Counted from the stretch's first letter, positions 12,101-22,620 are shown. The stretch is 64,000 nt of DNA from Zygaena filipendulae (GCA_907165275.2 OU015650.1:4866001-4930000); one strand, 5' to 3'. Translations and numbers: made by a program. The notes: generated by a model not told the origin, from the sequence alone.

Positions 12101-15100
12101 ACAGCCTGGCTGACTTCCCGATTACTCCTGGAAACAAAAAAAATCATCGACTTACAGAGAAACATTTTTTCCTGCTACTTTAGTTACTTGCGCTGTACAA
12201 TATTAAAAAAAGGTTTTTGATTTTAACTGACTTCAAACAACGAGAACATTATCATGTTCAGCTGTATGTAATTTTATAAATTTATGATCACCAATTACTC
12301 GAAGATGGTTGGACCGATTTAGAAAATTCTTTTTGTATGAAAAGGTATAGTTCCATGTTGGTCCCATTTTCAGGAAATAGGATCTGATGATGGGATTTTG
12401 GAGAAATCGAGGAAACTCTTCAAATATTATAAACAAACCTATACCGATTTAGGTATTTTTTATTGTAAATCGTTCATTTTCTTTCGGAACGCACCACTTG
12501 GTGAAGTGGAACCGATGACCATAATATATTACGGCCATTTTCGTTTTTCAGATTTAATAGGTATTTTATTAGTTTTCGTTTTTAGCGTATACTTAGTGCA
12601 TTTTGTGTTTTTTGAAGTCGGTTTAATGTTTATGATTTTATGAAGTGTATAGTAGGTATTGTTGCATGCGATATGTAAACAAATGCTTCATATATGAGTA
12701 TCTGTCTTTGCGGTTTTACGCTTGCATTTCGAAATCCCTTCGGATAAATCTTAGGTTTAAAAGGAAAAAAAATATGACAGTAATTTGCAATCACGGATAT
12801 CTATCTGCATCTCTAATCTGCAATCTGAAGAAAGGACATACAAATAAACAAGTTTAACTAAATTTTGAAACAATATTACTATACTTATTGTAGTAACGAT
12901 AATAATTTATCTAAAAAGTTAAATACCTAGTGAAGATATGGAAGACGACATCATTGGCGCCCAAATTATATCCAGATGCTGAAAAACCAATTACATTATT
13001 TATATAATACATAATTGCTGTTAATGTTCACAGTATGGATATCCTTGTTTTCTTTTGCACGGATCTCAGTGCACAGATTATTATGGTTTTCTCGGCACCT
13101 TTTGTAATGGGGATGTTGACTACTTTTTGAAAATCAAAATTCTAATTAGTCCGTCAGAAAATTAAAAAACAATAGACACGTTTTTTTTGCTTTTTAAAAT
13201 AAATTAAAATATAACGTGATAAAGCGCATTAAAGTTTAGGGTGAGGGGGTCGTGACGTCACTTACCGCTAAAACCGCCATACAAACTGTCAGAATAGTGA
13301 CGTCACGCGAAATTTTAACTCAATATATCGCCGTTATTTTTTGATTACATAAAAAAAGACGGACTAAAAAGAAAAATTAGTCAACATGCCCATTTTTTTT
13401 TAAATAATACAATAATTTTATAAAACAATGACGATGTAATTTCTTCATAATTATCATAACTGAGAACATCAGAAGTAAAACATTTAAATACAAAAGATTT
13501 AATCCAACTCGTTATTGTTGTTAACGAGAAACCAATTATTGTGTAGGTGTATAAATTATGTACCTACCTATATATTTAACTACAAGGATTGCTCATACGA
13601 AGTAATATCAACACGGATAATTATTTTTATATTTTTTATATATTATTATTGAACAATGTTTTGTAGTAACCAAATGAGTAGGTACGCTTTAAATATGTAT
13701 ATTGTTATCTCAGTGAAAAGTAAGAAACATTAGTGTAGATTAACGTTTCACCTCATAAATCAATGATAACATCAGTATCTCGATAATTCTGCAGTTAGTA
13801 AACATGCATTGCTAAACTCGATGACGTATTGATAACATTTGTTCTAGAAATACTAAACACCTAGTGTTTCACATGTTAAAAGTGTATGACATTTATATAA
13901 ATAAATATAGTCATTTATACAACAATCATCATTTCGACCAGCCTAAGGGCGGCAACACAGTCTGCGGCGGAGGTGGCGGCGGCGGCAGCGGTAAAAACAA
14001 ATGGTAGACAACATAAGAAGTAGCCCACAGCTCGCGCCGCTGTTAGCTGTGGCCGACTACCATTGTTGTATGTTGTCTACCATTTGTTTTTACCGCCGCC
14101 ACCACCGCCGCTGCCGAGACTGTGGCCAAGGGGTAAGAAACTCATAATATTAGAAACAAATGCCTCCCGTAGTCTATATACATATTATATAAAAAGTAGC
14201 TGTTCAATAATTTCGGGGATCCCGCAGGAGTTCCGGGATAAAAAATATCCTGCGTCTTTCTCTGGTATCTACCCCTGAAAACGTGTATGCAAAATTTCAT
14301 GATAATTGCTTGGTTGAACCGTTAAAGCGTGAAAGCATAACAGACAGACAGAGTTCATTTCGTATTTATAATATTAGTAGGGATGAATCCCTATTTCCCT
14401 TGGTCACAGCATCACGTGTGTACGGCTGGATCGATCACCATTATTACATTTCGCATACAGGTTATTATTATCAGGGGTACAGAGAAGGACATAGGGTACT
14501 TTTTTATCCCGGGATTCCCGCGGGAACTTTGAATTTGCCGCGTGTGAAACCGCGGGGAGAGCTATACAAGGTAATATCTAATAATAAAATACCTGTACCT
14601 AAATGTGATCATTGATCATTTACTTTACTATCTAGTATCAGTATGATCTAACATTTTTATCGTCATCGCAAATTATTTTAACACTTATTTAGTAGATATC
14701 GGCTTCCTGGTATTAAATAAATAACATCAAACATATAGTGCACAAGCATACTATCAACCTGTATCTAAAGGTAGGTATCATGCAATACCATGACACCATG
14801 ACAACCCATATGTAAATTTAGCTTTTTTCCCCAAATTAGAACAGGATTTCAAGGAGTAGGTAGGTATCTACGCATAATTCCAACCTTAGGTACCCTCACC
14901 GAAATTGAATTTGAAAACTTGATATTTCAATCTTACGCGCACCGATTTTAATATAGTGTGTGTCACGGACATAATATGTGACGTGTTAAGGTCCATATCT
15001 AATAATAATAATAAATTCTTTATTGAACACCACTTAAAATAACAATGGGCGGTCTTATCGCTCAGAGCGATTCTTCCAGACAACCATAGGGTGCATAGGG

Positions 15101-15797
15101 ATCTACAGACATGAGCGTGCCATACACATTCCGTGCCAGACACGTGCCAAGAAAAAAATGTGGGAAAAACCAATATACCCCGTTTATTTACAAAAGACGT
15201 GCACGGTTCCGACGATGCTCTATTCACACTGCTCGACATGTAGCACGACAGACACGTACAGAAATGACCCGTGAGAGAAATCTTTCCGCGTCTGCGCAGC
15301 TGTTTTACGATAGATATGAATACGTTAGTACACACTATACCTATAGGAGAAGATTATTTCGTCTGCGACGGAACGTGTCTGGAACGCTCAATGTCTGTAG
15401 GTGTAATAAATGGACCTTTAATGTGGAAATAATCTTCATTCCAATTGAAAATAAAACAGACTAACGGAAGCATCCTTATTATAATTTTAAGTCTAACAAA
15501 CAGCCTTTCGGTTATAGAAAAAATATACACTGTAAATAGGTACCTATCTAAATACTGTTGGTACATTACTATTATGTATTCGTTCACTCATCGTTTATGC
15601 TTCTCAATGTACCTATCCGACGCGTACCATTCATCCGACTGCGATGAAACTTTGGTGCACTTGACCAAAAAGGTTTAAGAAGAAAAAAATGGTAAGTATT
15701 GCAACGCATTCCAGGCACAGATAGTATGTGCTAAAATACTAAACATACCTGCACCAGCAGCACACGCTAATAGAACACACTTAACCAACGAAAACAT
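9134..15797 (-). CDS. Lipase C: secreted lipase-fold protein lacking the catalytic serine
   Basis: Minus-strand exons: 15797-15749, 12978-12927, 12127-11979, 10724-10485, 10146-9795 and 9191-9134 (299 aa, closes in frame). Residues 1-16 are a signal peptide (MFSLVKCVLLACAAGA). The fold is that of pancreatic lipase/PLA1, but the nucleophile elbow reads G-H-G-L-G: Gly142 (codon 10551-10549) replaces Ser. Asp166 (L-D-P-S) and His227 (C-A-H-N-L-A-Y) remain. Exon 2 is only 52 nt against 181-190 in its sisters, so the N-terminal segment is nearly absent. The frame is intact, which suggests selection for a non-catalytic role such as lipid binding, as in dipteran yolk proteins of this fold (inference). 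Exons 4-5 are noticeably GC-rich. Intron 1 (2.8 kb) and intron 3 are filled with transposons. Confidence 0.87.
9335..9533 (-). mobile_element. Helitron-like element in lipase C intron 5
   Basis: Reverse copy recognised by 'ttcacccgcgttaattt', 'cctctgactacgtgtatgc' and 'acccacattcgcattta'. The terminal CTAG is not preserved. A foldback stretch follows at about 9600-9716, where a CACACGGAAT arm is mirrored by ATTCCGTGTGTG. Another short fragment starts with CTAG at 10251 in intron 4. Confidence 0.5.
10960..11800 (+). mobile_element. Mariner-family transposase relic in lipase C intron 3
   Basis: The plus strand, opposite to the host gene, encodes pieces of a mariner-like transposase. A helix-turn-helix part at about 11100-11180 reads I-R-A-I-A-R-D-L-H-V-T. 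A catalytic-core part (11240-11529) includes F-S-E-E-K-F-W-T and W-L-C-S-D-P-S-D-V-P. Then a Q-Q-D-S-A segment (about 11567) is the second catalytic Asp motif. The pieces are out of frame or interrupted by stops, and the middle of the protein is missing. It is a dead copy. Confidence 0.8.
12225..12640. mobile_element. MITE with 'gaagtcggttt' ends in lipase C intron 2
   Basis: The left end reads ACTGACTTCAAACA and the right end TTTTTTGAAGTCGGTTTAAT, a terminal inverted repeat that recurs in shorter form in lipase B intron 4. The interior is about 400 bp, AT-rich and non-coding. The open frames here (for example 12398-12640) have no recognisable product. Confidence 0.5.
13110..13391. mobile_element. 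MITE of the TGACGTCAC family, copy 1
   Basis: The ends are inverted (GGATGTTGACTA at left; TTAGTCAACATGCCC at right). Inside are subterminal blocks 'ttagtccgtc' and 'gacggacta', a conserved 'taaagcgcattaaagttta', and two GTGACGTCAC palindromes. Four relatives lie at 25581, 36686, 57515 and 61818. It sits in lipase C intron 1. Confidence 0.7.
13945..14134. mobile_element. GC-rich foldback element in lipase C intron 1
   Basis: Long inverted arms: a GGCGGC-rich stretch followed by TAAAAACAAATGGTAGACAA at the left is mirrored by its complement at about 14064-14100, and the outer ACACAGTCT is mirrored by AGACTGTGG. The centre also has a short inverted pair (CCACAGCT and AGCTGTGG). Triplet-rich GC arms in AT-rich DNA explain the proline-rich open frame at 14063, which is not a gene. 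Confidence 0.65.
14195..14570. mobile_element. Two Helitron-like copies, head to head, in lipase C intron 1
   Basis: About 14195-14385 is a reverse copy and 14386-14570 a forward copy, meeting at 'tagtagggatgaatcccta'. The forward copy ends with a gtgaaaccgcgg hairpin and a decayed 'gagagctata' end. Both are non-coding. Confidence 0.5.
15000..15112 (-). mobile_element. Non-LTR retrotransposon 3' tail
   Basis: Read on the minus strand, it gives a 'gaagaatcgctctgagcga' hairpin block, then 'taagaccgccca', a CAATAAAG poly(A)-like motif and a (TTA)n tail. This layout is common at the 3' end of lepidopteran LINEs and their SINE partners. It is too short to place in a clade. Confidence 0.5.
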
Positions 15798-15890
15798 TTT
15801 GAGATAAATGATTAAAAACGTTTCGGCAATATTAATTTATATTAGAATTAATATTATCGTTGATAATTCTTCGTGATAATTTATAGGTAA
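15798..15890 (-). promoter_or_regulatory. Putative lipase C promoter with several GATA motifs
   Basis: On the minus strand the 90 bp before the ATG contain TTATCAACGATAA (two overlapping GATA sites in opposite orientation), one more TTATCAC, and TTTATCTC close to the ATG, with an AATATAAATT box at about 15845-15836. The motifs match the layout before lipases A and B. Confidence 0.35.
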
Positions 15891-15979
15891 TGTGCTAATA
15901 ATCAGAACGTCAGATAAAATTTGCTTCCTTCATAATTATGTATTGTGTGACTTCCAAGAATAATTTATTTTATTATTCA

Positions 15980-16200
15980 CTAGCTGCCCCCCGCGGTTTC
16001 ACCCGCAGTAATTTCGGAGTTCCCGCGGGAATTCCAGGATAAAATATAAATATAAATCTTCCTCATGAATCACTCTATCTATTGGTGAAAACCGCATGAT
16101 AATCCGTTGCAAAGTTTTAAAGATCTAAGCATACATAGGACAGACAGACAGTGGGAAGCGACTTTGTTTTATGCTATGTATGTAGTGATACGAAATACCG
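15980..16200 (-). mobile_element. Helitron-like element, long-tail subfamily
   Basis: It starts (3' end on the minus strand) with CTAG at 15983-15980 and the 'ccccgcggtttcacccgc' hairpin. The body has 'cttcctcatgaatcactct' and 'ggtgaaaaccgcatga', shared with copies at 24160-24295, 30962-31110 and 62230-62370, and ends near an 'agcgactttgttttatgc' block. Confidence 0.6.
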
Positions 16201-16259
16201 ATCTCATGTAATCAAAATTGTGGCATTTTAAGCCTATCTGGCGGAGGGGTGGAAATTGG

Positions 16260-16385
16260 AAAAGCCTATTAGCTCTCCCTTTCGGCAGAGCATGCAAGAT
16301 AACTTGGGTTTAGATTAAGTACCTACTCTTTAATGTTTGTTTATTATTCTTGTGTGTTTTGAAGAAATAAATTTTATTCTATTCT
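16260..16385 (+). mobile_element. Retrotransposon 3' tail with AATAAA and (attct) end
   Basis: The block 'ccctttcggcagagcatgca' through 'ttcttgtgtgttttgaag' and AAATAAAT, ending in ATTCT repeats, recurs at about 36325-36460. Sharing of a 3' end with a simple-repeat tail is typical of a 5'-truncated LINE or SINE. The source family is not identified. Confidence 0.45.
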
Positions 16386-16493
16386 CTATTTGCTACGGTC
16401 TTGAAACACTCCATACTTACAACTTGTCCACAATAATTCTTTTGCATATGTGATTCGGTTTTGGCTAATCTTCTATATCTTATCTTATCTTAA

Positions 16494-17035
16494 TCTAATA
16501 TATATAAATCACGTGTCACGTTGTTTGTCCGCGATGGACTCCGAAACTACTGAACGGATTTTGATAAAATTTTGTAACCATTCATAAAATGGTCCAACTT
16601 AAAAGATAGGACAGTTTTTATCCCGGAATTCCCTCGGGAACTGAAGGACATAGAGTACTTTTTTCCCGCAACCTCCGCGGGAACTCCGAAATTACCGCGG
16701 ATGAAATCGCGGGGGACAGCTAGTCTAATATATATAAATCACGTGTCACGTTGTTTGTCCGCGATGGACTCCGCAACTACTGAACGGATTATGATAAAAT
16801 TTTGCAACCGTTTATAATATGGTCCAACTTAAAAGATAGGATAGTTTTTATCCCGGAATTCCCTCGGGAACTGAAGGACATAGAGTACTTTTTTCCCGCA
16901 ACCTCCGCGGGAACTCCGAAATTACCGCGGATGAAATCGCGGGGGACAGCTAGTCTTTAATATATATAAATCACGTGTCACGTTGTTTGTCCGCGATGGA
17001 CTCCGAAACTACGAACGGATTTTGATAAAATTTTG
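16494..17035 (+). mobile_element. Head-to-tail tandem array of Helitron-like elements
   Basis: Copy 1 (16494-16723) and copy 2 (16724-16953) are each exactly 230 bp, run from TCTAATATATA to gacagCTAG, and abut with no spacer (CTAG directly followed by TC). Copy 3 starts at 16954 and breaks off at about 17035. The copies differ by a few bases only. Direct junctions without host DNA fit tandem rolling-circle products or repeated insertion at the CTAG|T site. Confidence 0.8.
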
Positions 17036-17189
17036 TTTCAATTATAACCTACTTCTGATTGTCGTTTCGAAATGAAGCTTAGAATGTATTTATGCCTTAT
17101 TCCTTATCCTTACATATTATAAAACAAAGTCCGTCACCGCGTCTGTTCGTCTGTCTTTTCGCGATAAACCCGAAAACTACTGATTTTGG

Positions 17190-17650
17190 TAATTTGCTTT
17201 TGTTTACCGGGACCCTGGATGCTACCAAGGTGGTTAAAATCTATGAAAAAGCTTTATTGCCCTCTGCTAAAGCGATGTACTTCAGATGAGATTACGATTG
17301 GATACTACAAGAGGATAACGATCCAAAACATCGTAGTCGTCTGTGTACCGCCTCGAAAAGTCAAAATCACATCAAGGTATTGGTATGGCCCTCAGTCACC
17401 AGACGCAAACCCCATAGAAAATGTTTGTGCACTGATGAAGCTAAAGTTGCATGGAAAAAATACCCTCACGGCCGCCGTCGAGTCGAGTCGTCATGTAAAA
17501 GAAATATGGAGGTCATTGTCCTGCGACTATGTAGAAAAATTAATTATTAGTAGAAGGCATGCCTCAAAGATGCCTGGCTATTATAGACAACGAGGGGAAC
17601 TGGACACTTTATTAGTAGGTACATATTATAAAGCGTTCGAATACACATCA
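17190..17650 (+). mobile_element. Tc1-like transposase C-terminal relic
   Basis: About 17195-17290 encodes a G-T-L-D-A-T-x-V segment. Then, in the frame around 17296, D-W-I-L-Q-E-D-N-D-P-K-H-R-S is the Tc1 second-Asp motif. After a frameshift near 17395, S-P-D-A-N-P-I-E-N-V (about 17397-17425) gives the last acidic motif, followed by I-W-R-S-L-S. The N-terminal DNA-binding half and a full frame are absent, so it is dead. Confidence 0.8.
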
Positions 17651-18059
17651 TAAACATTTATTATGCTTAGTTTGATTTCATAGAAACCGTTTTTACAAGT
17701 AACTTTGCCCGGGTACGATCTTATCGTACATAGGTAGGTATATTAAAACGCCTAACTAACCTACATGGGTCGCATATTTTATTTATGCATAGATTATGGA
17801 AATTATGTAAGTTGCAATCACTTCATTTAGGTATGTACGTACACGGAAATTTTGGGAATTGATTAGTTTAATTATCGAATACCGATCAACAATATTTAAT
17901 CGGATTGATTTTATTTCCATCGGTTTCATTGAAAGTGCTCTTTAGCACAGGGTAACAAAATGTGATGATATTTACATTTTTGGCGTTTTTATCAGCGTGA
18001 TGACTTGTCGTTTTTGGTAGCTTTTCTTTCTCCATAAATCCATAACATTATATATTATG

Positions 18060-18706
18060 TAAATGTGAATTTGTTTATTTTTTGTTTATCTACTACGCTT
18101 CCACGCAACCGTTCATCGTGAAATTTAACGTAAACCTTGTCAAAAAGAACTTTTTATCCCGGAATTGCCAAAGCGGGTGAAGGTAAAACTAGTCAATCAA
18201 ATCTTTATCTATATCTATCTATACTTATAATAAAACTGTAGAGAGGTCAATTCTGTACATTGAATATATATTCAAAATTAATATTGGAGGATGAATGGTG
18301 ATCGATACTGATGCCAAAAATGTAATCAGTAAATTTTTTTTCTGTCTGTCTGTCCGTCGGTCTGTCTGTCTGTCTGTATGTGCACGCATGGGTCAAAAAC
18401 TACTAAAGGGATTTTAACCAAACTTGGTACGATTGTAGTCCATACTCGGGCAGGTTATATAACATAACGTTAAGACACATAGGAGCTGAGCAGTGACGAT
18501 AAATTTGAAGCAAGTCGGATGAAAATGCGCTTTCGAGCTCTTATCCTCGCATACGTTTACTCAATCACGCAAAAACGGCTGAACGGATTTGGATGAAATT
18601 TGGCATGCTCGTTGTCAGGGGTACAGAGAAGGACATAGGGTACTTTTATCCCGGGGTTCCCGCGGGAACTCCGAAATTACCGCGGGTGAAACCGCGGGGC
18701 ATGTTT
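18060..18706 (+). mobile_element. Helitron-like fragments with a (TCTG)n microsatellite
   Basis: A short copy at about 18060-18193 ends with 'gtaaaactagt'. A longer composite from about 18215 includes the simple repeat TCTG at 18341-18379, the 'caaaaacggctgaacggatt' block and 'gtcaggggtacagagaagg', and a hairpin gtgaaaccgcgg at about 18686. The 3' CTAG is lost ('gcatg'). Confidence 0.5.
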
Positions 18707-19491
18707 TTGGCTCTGCACCGTTTCGTTGGTTCCGAGATGATTTCAACCTGCAATGCACAACATTGGGGATGTATTTTTGAATCGTTCGAATTAGGTACTT
18801 TTCGCATATCGGGTAGATACATCGAAAGATTCGTATGCGAATGCATGAAATAAGTATTTTTAAAATTCCATTTCACGTGAAAGCCGCACGAGTGGGTCGG
18901 ACCACTCTTTTGACAACTTCAGGAACGTTTCGTTTGAAGTACGATTTAGTACCGGTTTATTAAAATCTATGAGAGTTAGCTTTCGGTTTTGAAAATATAT
19001 TCTGCGTAAAATGAAACAAGTGAGGAGTTTCAGGAAACAGTAACACCGTATTCGAATGATTCAAAAATGTAACAAAATTCAGTGAATTGGATTTCGCATG
19101 AGAATTAATTTCACTTTAGATAAAAAAATATGGCCCCGGCTGGGTGCAGTTGGCGCAGAGTGCGGTAGGTACGCTATACAGAACGCTATGCAGAGAGTTT
19201 CAACCTTGTTTCACACTGTGATAAAACTTTATTTCTCCAGAATTTGGTACTAGAAGAGAAATACGGACAAGCATACATACATATAATATATACACTCATA
19301 CAATTTGGCACACTATAACCCACATAGGTAACTAAATTATATGAATATTGTGCTATTCCAACTAACATACATACCTACTATATTATTATGTATAGTACGT
19401 TATATTAAGGGTTATAAAAAAGACTAAGTTTCTTTCTGACGTTTTTTATTACCATTTATTTAATAAATATACGTAGGTAATTCTAATCCAG

Positions 19492-22400
19492 TTAGAATGG
19501 CCAGTTGGAGCCTGTAATCAAACCGTAGATACCAGCATTTCTGTAAATGAGATTTTTTTTACTGTTAGGTTTTATGATGTTGTAGGATTGAAAAAAAAAA
19601 ACATAATTTAAGACATTGTTTTGTGAAAAATATTGTAGAGTTATCAATACAATCTCCAAATATCACTTCCTTTCCTTCATTATCCCCCAGGAACTTCGAA
19701 ATTACCGCGGGGGATGGCTAGTGGAATATAAGAAATTATTTACGCTATAAGTACCTATCTACCTATTTTCAATCCATTAATAATAATAATAAAGTATATT
19801 AACTTTAATTTCTTTCTTTACTTTCCATCCAGAGTTTAGTCACAATTAATAATAACATTTCAGAACTAGCTGTGCCCCGCGGTTTTACCCGCGTCAAATG
19901 CTTTTATGTAACAACTTTTTTGCCAACATCCTGTAATAATTATTATTGATATCTCTATTGATTTATATTGCAGTGGTAATTAAAATTTCAAATAAGTATT
20001 CGATTTATACTTACGCTCTTTTGTTGAACAGCCCATTACCCATTCTCAGAGCAGAGCCGCTGCAAACAGCGTTTTGCGCTTGCTGGAGGTTGCCACACAG
20101 TCTGCCGTCCAAATGGTTGAAGCGGATGGTAGCCGCCATATATTCGTTGGCACGCCCGTGAGAGCAGCTTATGTTGGCGCCGCAGCCAGGCTGGTTCCTG
20201 CCACCATTGGGGTAAAAGTTCGTTCTACCAATAGCATCCATGATACCAAGAGAATGGCCATTAGTGTGTATAGCTTCGACGTATTGCGCGTCGTTGCCGT
20301 TCAGGGCAAGAGAGTTACCGCCCCACTGGGGACCGGCCGGGTCCAAACCTGGTAGACAACACACAATATGGGAGTGTGAGAAAAATTATTGACAAAATCT
20401 ATGTGAAACCGAGCGAAGCCGCGGGCAATAGCTATAATACAACACATATGTTTAAGTGTACGTAAGTATTCGTAGCATAAATAAAACTTCTTGTTGATAT
20501 TAAGTTATAAAGTCCTTTTCTTTCAGAGACCGTGTAGACTGTAGATCTATTCTATATTATAAAGAGAAAAGGTTTGATTTTTTGTATGTTTGTTGGTAAA
20601 TAGACTCAAAAACTATTTAGCCGATTTGACGTTTTTCTATTTCTCTTAAAGAAAGCTACAGTCTTTCCGAGTAACATAGAGTACTTTTTATCCCAGAAAT
20701 TTTACAGGAATTCCGAAATCAACGCGAGTGAAACCGTGGTCCGTGAGGGAATTACTATAGTATTTGATGAATTGACAGTCACGTAGACTACTAGTATAGT
20801 ATTATATTATCTGTGCGTAGACATACCAGTGATTCGACCACACCTCCTGCCGGCAGCACGACCGGCGTTGCCCACGACGTGAGCGCCCAGGCTGAATCCC
20901 ATCAAGTGCACGTTGTTCCAGTTGCCACCGCCATTGTTGATGAGCCAGACGAGGAAGTTGCCGAGGACCTGTCCCACATTAGGCACGGCGGCGGCGGCAG
21001 TGTTGTACGCACCTCCAGCTGCACCACCCCAGTCCACAACTATGACATTTACGTCTTGAGTGTCTATGTAGGCTGATCTGAGCCAGTTGTTCATGTCAGT
21101 GAACCCATTGTTTTGCCAGCCGTGTACGATCACAACTAAGGGCCGGTTGCCGTTATAGTTCGACGCTCTCAAGGAGTTTATGTCACCGTTTATTATGTTT
21201 TGCAAGTTGCTTGGATTTTGTCTGAAATTATTATATTCGTGTAAGTTCTCCCTAATTTCTTTTCTCCTGTTTCACGCTTTAGGGGTCGAATCTAAAATAC
21301 GTGGGAACGCACGTTCAGGAAAGTGGACGTTCACGACTTAAAAAGTAACGGATACTTCCATAGGTACAAACTTTCAGTCCTTTTTTCATCTTTTAAGGGA
21401 TTTTTTCCATAAACTATTTCTTAGTGCTACAAAAGCAAATCTTATGCAGAAATCAAATTTCTACACTCAGCGATTTAACCTAAGAGTTGATGAATCAGTC
21501 AGTTATTCAAGATGTGTAATTTTATCTAGAATTAGATGTGAATGTGAAAGTGTGTTCGTCCGTTTTTCCTGTCACTTAGATAGTTGCAGGGCCAGAAAAA
21601 ACGAATGAAATGAGCTCCCAAGAGCATCTCGGAATTCACGTGGGTGATATTTGTAAAACAGCTACATTTTCTAAATATCTATAACAAAAGATTTTCTAAA
21701 TGTCTTTACATACCTATAACAATAGTATATTTCATTACAAGTGCGGAAAGGCTGTCATTGCAAAGAGTTCCGACAAATGTCGACCCGAGCCGAGGCGCAG
21801 CCGAAGGTGAGGGTTGACAGTCTGAACTCTTTGCAATGACGGTTCCGCACGTGTACTGAACAACTATTTTTAATACAGTTGCGAAAAAAATGAAGAAATT
21901 TAGTAAAATAATAAAAACACAAACTCAACTAAGTTCCAACTGTGATCAAGAGATGGCGCTAGTCGTATTAGTAATACGAAACCTACGTTGCGCAATACAA
22001 AAAGTGTGTCAAAGTCGTTTCGCCATTTTTGACAGTTGGGAAAGAGAACGCACGAGTTCGGAAAAGGTAAAGAAAAAGCTCGAGTATGTAATAGCCCACT
22101 TCCCGAACGCTATACGTCCCTGCAATATGCCACTTTTTGAGCAACTGTATTAAAAAGTATTATTTGAAATTTTTACAGTACCTCTCGTAAGTCGTAACGT
22201 GGTAAGGTGCCTATTTTTTAACAATTATGAAAACGAGCTTACCTAGTGTAGAGCCAGTACTGATTGTTGTTACCAGCATTCCTGGCTTTCGCCATCTCTT
22301 CTTGGGGATATTCATGTAGGTCAACTAGTTTCAATTCTCCCTTGCCATCGGGCATCCATATGTACCGGCTCACACCTTCGACATAGTGGCTATTGTCCCG

Positions 22401-22554
22401 GGGGATCGTAGGTACAGCATCGATAGTGCATACTACAAAAAATAATAATTTTCAACCATAAAATGTGATTCGTTTTTTTGTTTCTAAATAATAATAATTA
22501 ACTTTATTGTAACTAACCTGCCACGAGGGCCACCAACAGGAGAGCCAATTTCAT
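19492..22554 (-). CDS. Lipase D: secreted pancreatic lipase-related protein
   Basis: Minus-strand exons: 22554-22518 (signal peptide, MKLALLLVALVA), 22432-22243, 21221-20827, 20348-20015 and 19540-19492 (334 aa, closes in frame). It is a pancreatic lipase/PLA1-type hydrolase with nucleophile elbow G-F-S-L-G (Ser186), Asp210 in L-D-P-A-G-P and His271 in C-S-H-G-R-A-N; all three catalytic residues fall at the same positions as in lipase A. The G-F-S-L-G variant is seen in other insect lipases. Coding exons are GC-richer at third positions than lipase A, which suggests higher expression or local base bias (inference). The C-terminus T-G-S-N-W-P-F mirrors lipase A's T-G-S-S-W-P-F. The poly(A) signal is at 19460-19455 in minus sense. 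Intron 2 (1 kb) contains a foldback element. Secreted digestive lipase is the best guess. Confidence 0.9.
21741..21850. mobile_element. Foldback element in lipase D intron 2
   Basis: GTGCGGAA and then TCATTGCAAAGAGTT at the left are mirrored by AACTCTTTGCAATGA and TTCCGCAC at the right; the loop contains 'cgagccgaggcgcagccgaa'. The following 300 bp (21851-22160) is repeat-like DNA with a chance frame at 21890-22153 that matches no product I know. Confidence 0.6.
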
Positions 22555-22620
22555 GGCTGTGATATATACAGTTAGGTAATAATGCATAATCCAATTTCTT
22601 AAATAGCTTACACTATCAAT
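22555..22620 (-). promoter_or_regulatory. Putative lipase D promoter
   Basis: On the minus strand a TATTTAAG TATA-like box lies at 22605-22598, about 45-50 bp before the ATG, with a TTGATAG (GATA) motif just upstream at about 22617. Spacing matches lipase B. Confidence 0.4.

Larger units (their letters stand above)
15798..19491. other. Intergenic gap between lipases C and D
   Basis: Transposon-dense and gene-free. In order: lipase C promoter, reverse Helitron-like copy (15980), LINE tail (16260), Helitron tandem array (16494), Tc1 relic (17190), unassigned AT-rich DNA (17660-18060), Helitron fragments (18060-18706), and 18707-19490, which holds a worn foldback-like repeat ending in 'atatggccccggctgg' near 19140 and the lipase D 3' flank with AATAAA (minus sense, 19460-19455). 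Confidence 0.6.

Noticed and set aside
14063..14278. Proline-rich 71-codon open frame
   Set aside because: It reads through one arm of the GC-rich foldback element; no start context, splice sites or homology.
15111..15464. 117-codon plus-strand frame in lipase C intron 1
   Set aside because: No recognisable domain, basic low-quality composition, overlaps an opposite frame of similar length, and adjoins a retrotransposon tail.
16494..17035. CRISPR-like or satellite array
   Set aside because: Units are 230 bp with no spacers and have Helitron ends; the organism is an insect.
21890..22153. 87-codon frame in lipase D intron 2
   Set aside because: It belongs to repeat DNA after a foldback element, on the opposite strand to the gene, with no recognisable product.
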